A stretch of DNA of 21,142 nt from a virus. The stretch covers positions 1 through 21,142 of IMG/VR virus record IMGVR_UViG_3300010413_002680. One strand, 5' to 3'. The notes under the pieces are model-generated. The model had not been told where the DNA came from. It ran no database searches and saw only the letters and a list, made by a program, of their open reading frames with translations. The position numbers were made by a program, and so were the translations under genes. Positions 6,126-12,286 of this stretch are shown in pieces (the first letter of the stretch is position 1; each line of letters starts with the position of its first letter).

Positions 6126-6128
6126 CAG

Positions 6129-6563
6129 CTAACTGCGGCTCTTCTGACGTTCCTTTTCTTGCTCGTTAAGCATCTCAACGGTGTCGCGCACGTCTTCGAG
6201 CGCCGCAAACATCGTTACCGCCGGCTCTTTCCCCGGCTCGTAACGCATGAGCGTAATAAGGCGCATCTCTACCGATCCGTCTTCCTTCGTATTAGAACCA
6301 GCAATTGACGTGAGCAAGGTGTTGAAAGAGATCCTCTCACTCTCATCAAGCTGACGAATTCCTGCGGTCTTTAACTTTTCCGTTTTAAAAGTCACAGCGT
6401 GTAAAAACACCCGCTGAAACCCTTCGGGATCCGACAACAGACAACGCGTCAGGCGATTGGCAAACAACCGCGCAACGTCGTTCGCATCCGTCGGAGGTGC
6501 ACCATCCAACTTCGCATACTCAACACAATCAACATCGTAAATCGGACCTAATGGATAACGCAT
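6129..6563 (-). CDS. Unknown 144-residue protein, likely paralog of its upstream neighbour
   Basis: I do not recognise this protein. The start is the ATG at 6563, with GAGGGG a few bases upstream; a TTG at 6575 is also in frame. Its central part resembles the gene just upstream (6572-7024): both have a Val/Leu-Ala-Arg...Leu helix (DVARLFANRLTRCL and YLSRRVAGFLNNLI), then a DPE triplet at the same spacing, then an EKL...I segment and a following strand-rich half. The C-terminal tail is a charged helix (EDVRDTVEMLNEQEKERQKS). No catalytic motif was seen. Confidence 0.7.
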   Translation of the reverse strand: MRYPLGPIYDVDCVEYAKLDGAPPTDANDVARLFANRLTRCLLSDPEGFQRVFLHAVTFKTEKLKTAGIRQLDESERISFNTLLTSIAGSNTKEDGSVEMRLITLMRYEPGKEPAVTMFAALEDVRDTVEMLNEQEKERQKSRS

Positions 6564-6571
6564 AGAACCCC

Positions 6572-7024
6572 TCAATTACAACCGAACTTATCGCTCGATG
6601 GTGGAGCAACGGGTATGTCGACGTTTTGAGCCTTCCAACCAAGCGGCAGGTCAGCATACGGAACAATACCGCGAAGATGTTTAATGGTTTCCATAGTCGC
6701 GCCATGCTCAAAAAGAAACACGAGTAAGCCGCCGACCGTGTTACCTTCGAACTTCGCATAACCGCACAGAAACACGAGAATATCAAAACACATGACCTCG
6801 CACGGCTTTCCGTCGACGATCTTCTTACCAAGACCGATCTCAAAAAGTAATTTCTCGTTAACTGGTATCGGTGTGAATAGAAGCTCTTTCGCCGCTTCCG
6901 GATCCGCCTGTATGAGATTGTTAAGAAAACCAGCAACACGCCGCGATAGATACGTACCATCAACATCGGGACGATCGGCGCGAAGCATTGCGAGAACTGC
7001 CTCTAATGATCTTTGTTCCGTCAT
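6572..7024 (-). CDS. Unknown 150-residue protein, likely paralog of its downstream neighbour
   Basis: I do not recognise this protein. It is the first gene of the minus-strand group and starts at an ATG with GGGTGA just upstream. It shares with the 6129-6563 product a helical N-terminal half with the DPE triplet (IQADPEAAKELL) and a NEKLLFEIG segment. The C-terminal half differs (VMCFDILVFLCGYAKFEGN, then a Pro-rich end VAPPSSDK). The stop lies 8 bases before the next gene's ATG, so translation is probably coupled. Nothing shows enzymatic function. A small phage-specific binding protein is the most that can be said. Confidence 0.7.
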   Translation of the reverse strand: MTEQRSLEAVLAMLRADRPDVDGTYLSRRVAGFLNNLIQADPEAAKELLFTPIPVNEKLLFEIGLGKKIVDGKPCEVMCFDILVFLCGYAKFEGNTVGGLLVFLFEHGATMETIKHLRGIVPYADLPLGWKAQNVDIPVAPPSSDKFGCN

Positions 7025-7168
7025 AGTTCACCCATTGGATACAGACATAATACCCACTTGAAGCAATTTTTTGAAAAATAATTTAAAAATCTTCAAAAAC
7101 GAGTAATAGGTATATGTAAGATAAAGCGCAGAGAGTAGGCTCTTGACAAAAGCACAAATTACGCATTA
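7025..7168. promoter_or_regulatory. Divergent control region with AT-rich inverted repeat
   Basis: These 144 bases separate the start of the minus-strand group (7024) from the start of the plus-strand group (7169), so promoters must face both ways. The centre is very AT-rich and contains TTTTTGAA (7068-7075) mirrored by TTCAAAAA (7092-7099). On the minus strand a TATTAT box preceded by TGGG lies about 30 bases before the ATG at 7024. On the plus strand a perfect TTGACA is at 7143-7148, but its -10 position would fall on the annotated start codon. The individual promoter calls are weak; the divergent arrangement is firm. Confidence 0.5.
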
Positions 7169-7576
7169 ATGGAAGCGTACATCGAAACACGTATGGGAAA
7201 TTACTTCACACGAAAAAGCGGTGTCTTCGAAATGGTGGAGGACACAATAGGCGCCGCAAACGATATCTTCGTCTGGTTTGTCGCCGAATCACCACTAATC
7301 GGCGAACAAGCATCGATCGCCACAGGACTGCTCACACAGCACCTAGGCAATGCCCGCGCATCATTTGATCCTTTTGAGCATACACACAGTAAAGGAATCC
7401 CGCGGAGTAATGTAAAACGAGTTATCTACCGCTTCATTCAAATATTGAAGGTGGTCGATAGTGTGCTCGAACACCGCCTCAAAAACAATCAAAAACGCAC
7501 AGAACTGCAAGCACTACGGCAAAAATTTGCCGACCGCCTCGATGCACTTCGAACAGCTACCGTGCTTCTGCAGTAA
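7169..7576 (+). CDS. Unknown 135-residue helical protein
   Basis: I do not recognise this protein. It opens the plus-strand group 7169-8865. The ATG at 7169 has no clear ribosome site and sits where a TTGACA-linked -10 would be, so translation may be leaderless or start later (ATG at 7193 or 7232). The product looks mainly helical, with a hydrophobic stretch (DIFVWFVAESPLIG) too polar for a membrane helix. A long C-terminal charged region (YRFIQILKVVDSVLEHRLKN, LQALRQKFADRLDALRTA) probably forms a coiled coil. A GGAGG ribosome site for the next gene overlaps its end. Confidence 0.65.
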   Translation: MEAYIETRMGNYFTRKSGVFEMVEDTIGAANDIFVWFVAESPLIGEQASIATGLLTQHLGNARASFDPFEHTHSKGIPRSNVKRVIYRFIQILKVVDSVLEHRLKNNQKRTELQALRQKFADRLDALRTATVLLQ

Positions 7577-7585
7577 TGGAGGACC

Positions 7586-8140
7586 ATGACCCAAAACTAC
7601 CATAAAATCACAATCGCCACTCTCGCCAAGTTGCACAACACATGCGCAACAATTGGTACATGCTGGCAAGACGCAATTGGAAAACCGAATCCCGACAAGT
7701 TACACCCATGCGGTGACATTCTGCGGGGCATAGAACCCCTTGTTACACAAAATAAGAACATCCTCTACCGCCTACAGCATGTCAGAAAAATTGACGACAA
7801 CCTACCGGCGTACGGCATGATAAATTTGATCATTGAAAACGCGCGAAATGTATGCGCTTTCAGCGATAACCACATACAGACCTACATTCGAACTTGTGGC
7901 GCCCCACCGGATTGCGATAAAATTAGCGAATGCGTTCAAGAGGCACGAACACTGATCGATCAGGCAACCACCCGCATCACTGCCGTGCACAACGCGACAT
8001 CTAACCGAGAGCTCTTCGCATACGGAACCCACATTAAGGAGATCGCCAAGAATGCCCCACCCATCCCAAAACGACCAGCCAAACCGCGGGCAGATAATAA
8101 AACTCGAATCAAAGCGAAGAGGGGCAAATTACAAGGCTAA
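7586..8140 (+). CDS. Unknown 184-residue helical protein with basic tail
   Basis: I do not recognise this protein. The ATG is preceded by a near-perfect GGAGG ribosome site. The sequence is helix-rich, with several scattered Cys residues (HNTCATIGTCW, NVCAF, RTCGAPPDCDKISEC) that do not form an obvious zinc motif. The last 30 residues are a Pro/Lys/Arg-rich basic tail (PPIPKRPAKPRADNK, KAKRGKLQG), of the sort that contacts nucleic acid. That tail is encoded in the 89 bases that overlap the next gene in another frame, so its composition could partly be a by-product of the overlap. Confidence 0.7.
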   Translation: MTQNYHKITIATLAKLHNTCATIGTCWQDAIGKPNPDKLHPCGDILRGIEPLVTQNKNILYRLQHVRKIDDNLPAYGMINLIIENARNVCAFSDNHIQTYIRTCGAPPDCDKISECVQEARTLIDQATTRITAVHNATSNRELFAYGTHIKEIAKNAPPIPKRPAKPRADNKTRIKAKRGKLQG

Positions 8141-8516
8141 AGTAGGAGGCGTCGACCTATTCATCACCGCAAACCCAGACGCAGACGGCAACCTCGCTGA
8201 GATATTCATCGACATTCAAAAAGCGGGAGCGCCGCTCAGGTCCCTACTCAATTGCTTCGCGATCGCGGTGAATATCGGACTTCAACACGGCGCACCGCTC
8301 GAAAAGTACGTAGAGTTCTTCGCACACACGAAGTTCGAACCATGTGGTTTCGTGGACGGTCACGGAACCATCAACCAAGCAACCTCAATTATTGACTATA
8401 TCTTCCGACTGCTCGGAATGGAATTTCTGAACATCACCGAATTCATTGATGGTGAAGATCCTAAAACAGAATTAGTGTACGAAAAGGAACAACATGCAAA
8501 AACCAGCAATCCTTGA
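8052..8516 (+). CDS. Stand-alone homolog of the C-terminal region of B12-dependent ribonucleotide reductase (TSCPD-like)
   Basis: Most of this 154-residue protein matches the region near the C terminus of class II, cobalamin-dependent ribonucleotide reductases (NrdJ). The matching pieces, in family order, are a 'GG..VYL' strand (KVGGVDLFITANPDADGN), then LAEIFIDIQKAG (family GEIFIDMHKEG), RSLLNCFAIAVNIGLQHG (RSLMN.FAIA.SIGLQYG), PLEKYVEFFAHTKFEP.G (PLEEFVDAFTFTRFEP.G) and TSIIDYIFRLLG (TSILDYIFREL). The catalytic barrel is absent. In some bacteria this region is a separate subunit that works with a split reductase. It could complement a host or phage enzyme, or do something else. The start has AAGGAG with 10-base spacing and overlaps the upstream gene by 89 bases; no later start codon was seen. 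Confidence 0.82.
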   Translation: MPHPSQNDQPNRGQIIKLESKRRGANYKAKVGGVDLFITANPDADGNLAEIFIDIQKAGAPLRSLLNCFAIAVNIGLQHGAPLEKYVEFFAHTKFEPCGFVDGHGTINQATSIIDYIFRLLGMEFLNITEFIDGEDPKTELVYEKEQHAKTSNP

Positions 8517-8865
8517 TCAACTCATCGAAGCATTGAACGCCGCACTAGCGGTAGACCGTAGCGCCGTAGACGCCTTGTTTAGCTTCCGTGTGGCTTGCAA
8601 CGAAAACCTTGCGCAACATCCCAACATTCAAGTCCGGCAAGACGACACCGGCTATTCTGTGAGTATGATCGGCATTCTCAACGGATTACCCGAGCTCAAA
8701 CACCATCGTATAGCAGCGCTTCGCAAAGTCGAATGTGTGAATCCGGATTGCGATAACCGACAACCTATAACGTCGTTCACATGCCCTACATGCGGATCTC
8801 AAGTTAGTGTAGGACCGATCGAACGTTTCGGATGCATCTTGAAAAAAGACTGCGAACGACCGTAA
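8494..8865 (+). CDS. Zinc-ribbon protein, 123 residues
   Basis: The C-terminal half has a probable zinc ribbon: CVNPDC, then 11 residues, then CPTCG, followed by a short strand (SQVSVGPIERFGC). The N-terminal half is a helical region (LDQLIEALNAALAVDRSAVDALFSFRV). An AAGGAA site lies upstream of the ATG, and the first 23 bases overlap the NrdJ-like gene, so the pair is probably co-translated. NrdJ enzymes themselves end in a Cys-rich segment, so a functional link is conceivable, but the sequences do not align closely enough to claim it. The stop lies one base from the stop of the opposing gene. Confidence 0.72.
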   Translation: MQKPAILDQLIEALNAALAVDRSAVDALFSFRVACNENLAQHPNIQVRQDDTGYSVSMIGILNGLPELKHHRIAALRKVECVNPDCDNRQPITSFTCPTCGSQVSVGPIERFGCILKKDCERP

Positions 8866-8866
8866 G

Positions 8867-9136
8867 CTATTCCGGGTCGTAGCCACCGTCGAGACAGTCT
8901 TCTCGAAAGCATGCGTACCCGAGAATATCTTCACCGTCTTCGTGTCCCGGCGCTTCCGCGATCGTCTTTAGCCATCCGGCGTCTTTTTGTCGAATAGCCT
9001 CCATCGGGCGATTACAACGCGGGCACGGAATCACTTCCGCTTGCGGTGGAACACGCGGCACATACGGTGCCGGACGTAAAGTGATGGGATCGGTCTGAAC
9101 TGCAGTTATCTTGATGGTCGGTAATTCAGTGCGCAT
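8867..9136 (-). CDS. Small zinc-finger-like protein, 89 residues
   Basis: This protein has a Pro-rich N-terminal half (TLRPAPYVPRVPPQAEVI) and then CPRC, with a second pair of cysteines near the end (ACFREDC), forming a probable four-Cys zinc site. Acidic residues dominate the rest (APGHEDGEDILG). No family is recognised. The ATG at 9136 has only a weak ribosome site. It lies tail to tail with the plus-strand zinc-ribbon gene, with a single base between the two stops. The preceding 105 bases contain an inverted repeat that may control it. Confidence 0.65.
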   Translation of the reverse strand: MRTELPTIKITAVQTDPITLRPAPYVPRVPPQAEVIPCPRCNRPMEAIRQKDAGWLKTIAEAPGHEDGEDILGYACFREDCLDGGYDPE

Positions 9137-9208
9137 ATCTAACTATGGGTATGAAAACTAACAACTTCAATGCAAAAATACAGGTACAAGCTTATTTTTG
9201 TGAGATAT

Positions 9209-9235
9209 TTGTACACCTAAAACGACGATGTACAA
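9209..9235. promoter_or_regulatory. TTGTACA/TGTACAA inverted repeat, possible operator
   Basis: TTGTACA (9209-9215) and TGTACAA (9229-9235) are perfect 7-bp arms whose centres are 20 bases apart, about two helical turns. A third GTAC is at 9184-9187. Read on the minus strand, the arms also place TTGTAC and TACAAA about 16 bases apart, like a weak -35/-10 pair for the gene starting at 9136. A dimeric repressor site over a promoter would look like this. Confidence 0.45.
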
Positions 9236-9241
9236 TAAAGA

Positions 9242-9877
9242 CTACCGCGGCGCAAACTTCAAACTATCACGTAACGCGTATAACCCCTCGTCAAATGCCG
9301 ATCGCGCGAACGAAAAAGCTATCGGGAGGGGCATCGCTGCCGTGGATAGGCGAAGCTCCCGCCCTATTTCACCCGTCACCTTGTGAAGCTTCTCGGCGAT
9401 AGGAGTGACGTCAAGTTGGTAAATCTCCGAATCGGTAATCGCGCACTTCGCCGGATCATCGAACGAGGTGCGTGCGCGGCAAAGTACCGGACGCCAATTA
9501 TAAACTAGGCACCCACCATCGTGTAAAAACACACACTCTACACCCTTTTCAAGTAGGTCAGCAACCGACATCCCTTTGTGGAGCAACGCGACCTGATCTG
9601 TAATCCGCTCCCATATCTTCGGGAGTCGCGCCGCACGAAACTTGTCTTGTGCAAACGCATGAAAAATGTAAATCGCTTCCGGTACGCTCACCGAAATCAC
9701 ACCACGACAACACGCGGTACACCCCGCCGAACACTCGCACTTTTCTTCCGCTGCCTCAATCCCGGCAGCCACTGCCGCCGAAGCCTCTTCGTGCAAATCT
9801 TTATAGCGTTTCACTACTTCGAGAATGCGCCCGACTCCCGGCTTAACGTACCTTTTTTGATCGCGTCTTCGAAACAT
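9242..9877 (-). CDS. YkgJ-like Cys-cluster protein, larger form
   Basis: This 211-residue protein carries the YkgJ-family metal-binding pattern. CECSAGCTACCRG (Cys47, 49, 53, 56, 57) precedes a helix (VPEAIYIFHAF), then comes C.FLHDGGCLVYNWRPVLCRA and a last Cys in DDPAKC. The family's RP..CR signature is intact. The N-terminal 45 residues are a charged helical region and the C-terminal 50 are a mixed tail, so the protein is larger than the minimal homolog at 3109-3483. The role is unknown in most members; metal or Fe-S binding is expected. The ATG at 9877 has GGAGAG upstream and is preferred over starts further up, which lie deeper inside the overlapping methyltransferase gene (35 bases shared). 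Confidence 0.8.
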   Translation of the reverse strand: MFRRRDQKRYVKPGVGRILEVVKRYKDLHEEASAAVAAGIEAAEEKCECSAGCTACCRGVISVSVPEAIYIFHAFAQDKFRAARLPKIWERITDQVALLHKGMSVADLLEKGVECVFLHDGGCLVYNWRPVLCRARTSFDDPAKCAITDSEIYQLDVTPIAEKLHKVTGEIGRELRLSTAAMPLPIAFSFARSAFDEGLYALRDSLKFAPR

Positions 9878-10682
9878 GCTTCTCTCTCCACTTATCAAAT
9901 TTCTCACGCGCCTCACCATGCCGCGGATCATCCGCCGCGTAGCTATACGCGTTCAAACGTAACACTGCACCAACGTAAACGTCTCGAGAAAGCTCGACAC
10001 CGACGTACCGGCGCCCCGTGAGCAATGCCGCGACGCCTACACTTGCTGCCCCGGCGAACATGTCAAAGATAACATCACCGGGATCGGTAAACTCTTCAAT
10101 CAACTCGACAAGTAGTCTTACCGGCTTTTGGGTAGGCACAAAACGATCAATGCGCTCCACACCATGCGTCCACACAGCGCGACGCCCGCCCGCGTTCCAC
10201 CGCACACTATCCTGACCACCGCGGTCATTCTTGAAGTAGTGCATGATCGCAAGTCCCTCGACCCCTTGCGCCGGACCTTTACCGTTAAACTGTGGAGCAC
10301 TATCCGGCTTCACCCACACACCACCCTTACGGTACGCGGATCCACCGAACATTTGAAACTGCGCAAGCATCTCAAGCGAGCAAAAAACAAGTGACCATCG
10401 CCGCGTCAACGTCAGCACATCGGCAAGATATGATCGTGGATCGGTCGGACTGAAATTGATTCCAAGACTCCGCCCCCGGCTACCGCGCGCACCGGCATGC
10501 GTTCGACTATCGTATCCAGGATCGGTCAGTGTGTGATCGAAAAGGCGATTGATGCGCCCGTCCACAAAACGACGACGAAGATCATGCACTAGCTCATATG
10601 CGTTTGCGTTTAGCAACACCCACGCGCTCGCGCCGTCTACTACATCGAGTACGGTTTGAAGAGTAACTTTTTTTGTCGGCAT
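9843..10682 (-). CDS. Phage-type DNA methyltransferase with altered DPPY motif
   Basis: A 279-residue beta-class DNA amino-methyltransferase. It has the layout of a phage family that I recognise from its HTLTDPPYSxRTH start, WVKxxxxPQF middle and TQKP...LI..FTDPG...FD.fAG end. The catalytic motif here reads DPGY (residues 54-57) instead of DPPY. The AdoMet motif reads FAGAASVG (209-216) instead of F.GSGTTG. TQKP (184-187) and the final RRYVGVE strand are normal. Both changed motifs are catalytic, so the enzyme may be weak, altered or inactive. The ATG at 10682 has no strong ribosome site; a GTG at 10688 is an alternative. Its last 35 bases overlap the YkgJ-like gene. Confidence 0.83.
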   Translation of the reverse strand: MPTKKVTLQTVLDVVDGASAWVLLNANAYELVHDLRRRFVDGRINRLFDHTLTDPGYDSRTHAGARGSRGRSLGINFSPTDPRSYLADVLTLTRRWSLVFCSLEMLAQFQMFGGSAYRKGGVWVKPDSAPQFNGKGPAQGVEGLAIMHYFKNDRGGQDSVRWNAGGRRAVWTHGVERIDRFVPTQKPVRLLVELIEEFTDPGDVIFDMFAGAASVGVAALLTGRRYVGVELSRDVYVGAVLRLNAYSYAADDPRHGEAREKFDKWREKHVSKTRSKKVR

Positions 10683-10723
10683 GATCACTATCTAGACAAT
10701 AATGACCGTTTTCCGAAAAAAAG

Positions 10724-11320
10724 TTAAAATAAACGTACTTTTTCTAAAGGCTTACCCGCCGGAACAGACTTTTCGGATGCAACTAAACTTCGATCTGTCT
10801 TTGCCGCTAATTTGATTAAATCAAGTTTCTCAGGAGTAGAATGCGTTTCAACCGGCGCCACACTAAAGCTACGCGCAGATATTGAGACTTTCGGAGTGTC
10901 ATCTACGCGCGACAATGTTCGCATCGCGCGATCCGTACTGTGCGTCGCATCACTAGTCGACCCGAAGCGTACACGTAATTCTGAATGAATCCCGGCGACG
11001 GCTTCCCTCAAATACATTGTGTGCTTCTCGTCTTGCTCGAAACGCTTTTGGGTTGCTGTGATCGATTCTTGCATCAGCGTTTTTAGCTCACGCATCTCAG
11101 ATCGCAACGCCGCAACGTCTTTCTGCAACGTAACCACTTCTTTGTCACGATCATGCATAGCAAGATCACAAAGAGGTGGAAAAACAAAACGACAAATAGT
11201 AACGACTGCAGCTAAAACGCCGACATAAATACCGTATCGTTGCCAGCGTTTCGCCGTTGGAGAAAGTGATTGCCTTGCCACTGGTCGGACCTCTGTGAGT
11301 TGTGGTGTGATGTATCTCAC
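10724..11320 (-). CDS. Membrane-anchored coiled-coil protein
   Basis: This 198-residue protein has one clear membrane helix (about residues 30-50, IYVGVLAAVVTICRFVFPPL) preceded by a basic N-terminal segment. The positive N-terminal side suggests an N-in orientation. It is followed by a coiled coil (about 60-100, with leucines in EVVTLQKDVAALRSEMRELKTL, given in part) and a low-complexity Ser/Thr/Lys-rich tail. This layout fits a bitopic envelope protein, but phage function is unknown. The frame begins with a GTG at 11320; a second GTG at 11281 has AGAGG at a better distance and would remove 13 residues. It lies between the methyltransferase and the lipoprotein gene on the same strand. Confidence 0.7.
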   Translation of the reverse strand: MRYITPQLTEVRPVARQSLSPTAKRWQRYGIYVGVLAAVVTICRFVFPPLCDLAMHDRDKEVVTLQKDVAALRSEMRELKTLMQESITATQKRFEQDEKHTMYLREAVAGIHSELRVRFGSTSDATHSTDRAMRTLSRVDDTPKVSISARSFSVAPVETHSTPEKLDLIKLAAKTDRSLVASEKSVPAGKPLEKVRLF

Positions 11321-11350
11321 TAATTCTAACCCACCGAGGTCGCCAAGTCA

Positions 11351-12094
11351 CTACTTGAGCCACGACCAAAAATGATTTTTGGCGCAAACCTTGCTATTCA
11401 GCAACAAACGCTGTGATAAATTGTCACACGTTGCCTGAGGTACACGATTACAGTGGATCTCTTGCCACCCACTTTCCGCCGGTCCACCCGGTCGATACGT
11501 GTCTTTATCATTACCCCATGTCGTAGGGCGCCCATCACAACGACTTCGTGTAAAACCCTTCAAAAACAACTCGGTCGAGCGTACCGCAAATTTGCAACGC
11601 TTGAAATACAACTTACGCCAGTCCCGAATCGGACCGGTCGCAAATTGCGACCACCCCGCCGGCTCCGAACAATCTAACTGCAGCGTCGAAGACCAAAGAT
11701 TCCGCGATGTCTGGCGAGCTCGATGCTTCTTTCGCTCGTCAAGGTCAAGCATCAAAAACTTGCTATTCGCAGGGAAAGTGCGTGGACTGTGCGCGATCAT
11801 CCGTTTCATAAGCTTTTTATAGTCGAGACCGAAACCAGTTCCCGGCGCTTCACCACGCAACCACCGCCGACCGCCGCCTCCGAAAAGGAGCGATTGCAAA
11901 ATACCATCATGATCCGCCACGCTCTGAAATGGTGCCTCATTAGCTACGATACGAAAGTACGCATTATGCACATCATGAAACGTAGGAATAGGCATCGTTT
12001 GCGCCGCATCGAGTGCGGTTATTTGCGAAACCGCATGATTTCGAAAACAGCAACAAGCACCTATTATCAAAACGAAAATAACAACTCTGCGCAT
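11351..12094 (-). CDS. Probable Cys-rich lipoprotein, function unknown
   Basis: The first 16 residues are a classic export signal: MRR, a hydrophobic core (VVIFVLIIGA), and Cys at a lipobox-like IGAC. The mature protein would be lipid-anchored at the cell envelope. The remainder (about 230 residues) has six or more cysteines (LDCSEP, KRCKF, SRCDGR, IHCNRV, ATCDN, KVCAK) that may form disulfides once exported. It also has a Gly/Arg-rich turn (FGGGGRRWLRG) and basic, aromatic patches. I do not recognise the fold. The ATG at 12094 has AAAAGGAG five bases upstream, which decides the start over the open frame beyond it. A lipoprotein in an early phage operon could act in superinfection exclusion, but that is only a guess. 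Confidence 0.75.
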   Translation of the reverse strand: MRRVVIFVLIIGACCCFRNHAVSQITALDAAQTMPIPTFHDVHNAYFRIVANEAPFQSVADHDGILQSLLFGGGGRRWLRGEAPGTGFGLDYKKLMKRMIAHSPRTFPANSKFLMLDLDERKKHRARQTSRNLWSSTLQLDCSEPAGWSQFATGPIRDWRKLYFKRCKFAVRSTELFLKGFTRSRCDGRPTTWGNDKDTYRPGGPAESGWQEIHCNRVPQATCDNLSQRLLLNSKVCAKNHFWSWLK

Positions 12095-12113
12095 CACGAC
12101 TCCTTTTAAAAAA

Positions 12114-12164
12114 CCCGGCACCACAACCGACGAAAGGCTTCAAACTTCGAACTGTGATACCGGG
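12114..12164. repeat. Imperfect 12-bp inverted repeat
   Basis: CCCGGCACCACA (12114-12125) and TGTGATACCGGG (12153-12164) can pair at 10 of 12 positions around a 27-base spacer. It lies just upstream of the lipoprotein gene and within the divergent region ahead of the 12287 gene. The plus-strand copy is not followed by a T-run. An operator or weak RNA structure is possible. Confidence 0.35.
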
Positions 12165-12209
12165 CAAACATACAACCCACACTTTACCTATAGCCAATAT
12201 TTGCAATTT

Positions 12210-12238
12210 TTGCAACAAAACGACAAACATGCTACATT
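12210..12238 (+). promoter_or_regulatory. Candidate promoter for the 12287 gene
   Basis: TTGCAA (12210-12215) and TACATT (12233-12238) are separated by 17 bases, giving four of six matches to each sigma-70-type hexamer. The -10-like box lies inside a CTACATTTT box (12232-12240), a motif repeated at 5792-5817 and 6108-6125. Expected transcription would start about 40 bases before the ATG, leaving room for the ribosome site AAAAGGAG at 12271-12278. Confidence 0.4.
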
Positions 12239-12286
12239 TTGACAAATTTGCATTAGCAGTGAGTCTAAACAAAAGGAGCACAAAAA

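Larger units (their letters stand above)
5762..6128. other. Structured, probably noncoding segment
   Basis: This stretch lies between two minus-strand genes and holds an unusual density of inverted repeats. These are a 15-bp hairpin (5832-5868), a hairpin followed by T residues on the plus strand (5876-5901), a CGCTT/AAGCG stem with a CGAA loop (5908-5921), overlapping GTAGA/TCTAC and TCCGCA/TGCGGA pairs (5932-5962), and GTACGT/ACGTAC at 6004-6009 and 6059-6064. Four CTACATTT-type boxes sit at its two ends. It could be a structured RNA, a regulatory region or a replication origin. The only competing coding frame is the doubtful 5776-6057 ORF. Confidence 0.5.

Noticed and set aside
12239-12267. 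TTGACA as the -35 of a promoter for the 12287 gene
   Set aside because: At 16-18 base spacing the -10 position is poor (AGTCTA or similar). The TTGCAA-17-TACATT pair slightly upstream fits better.
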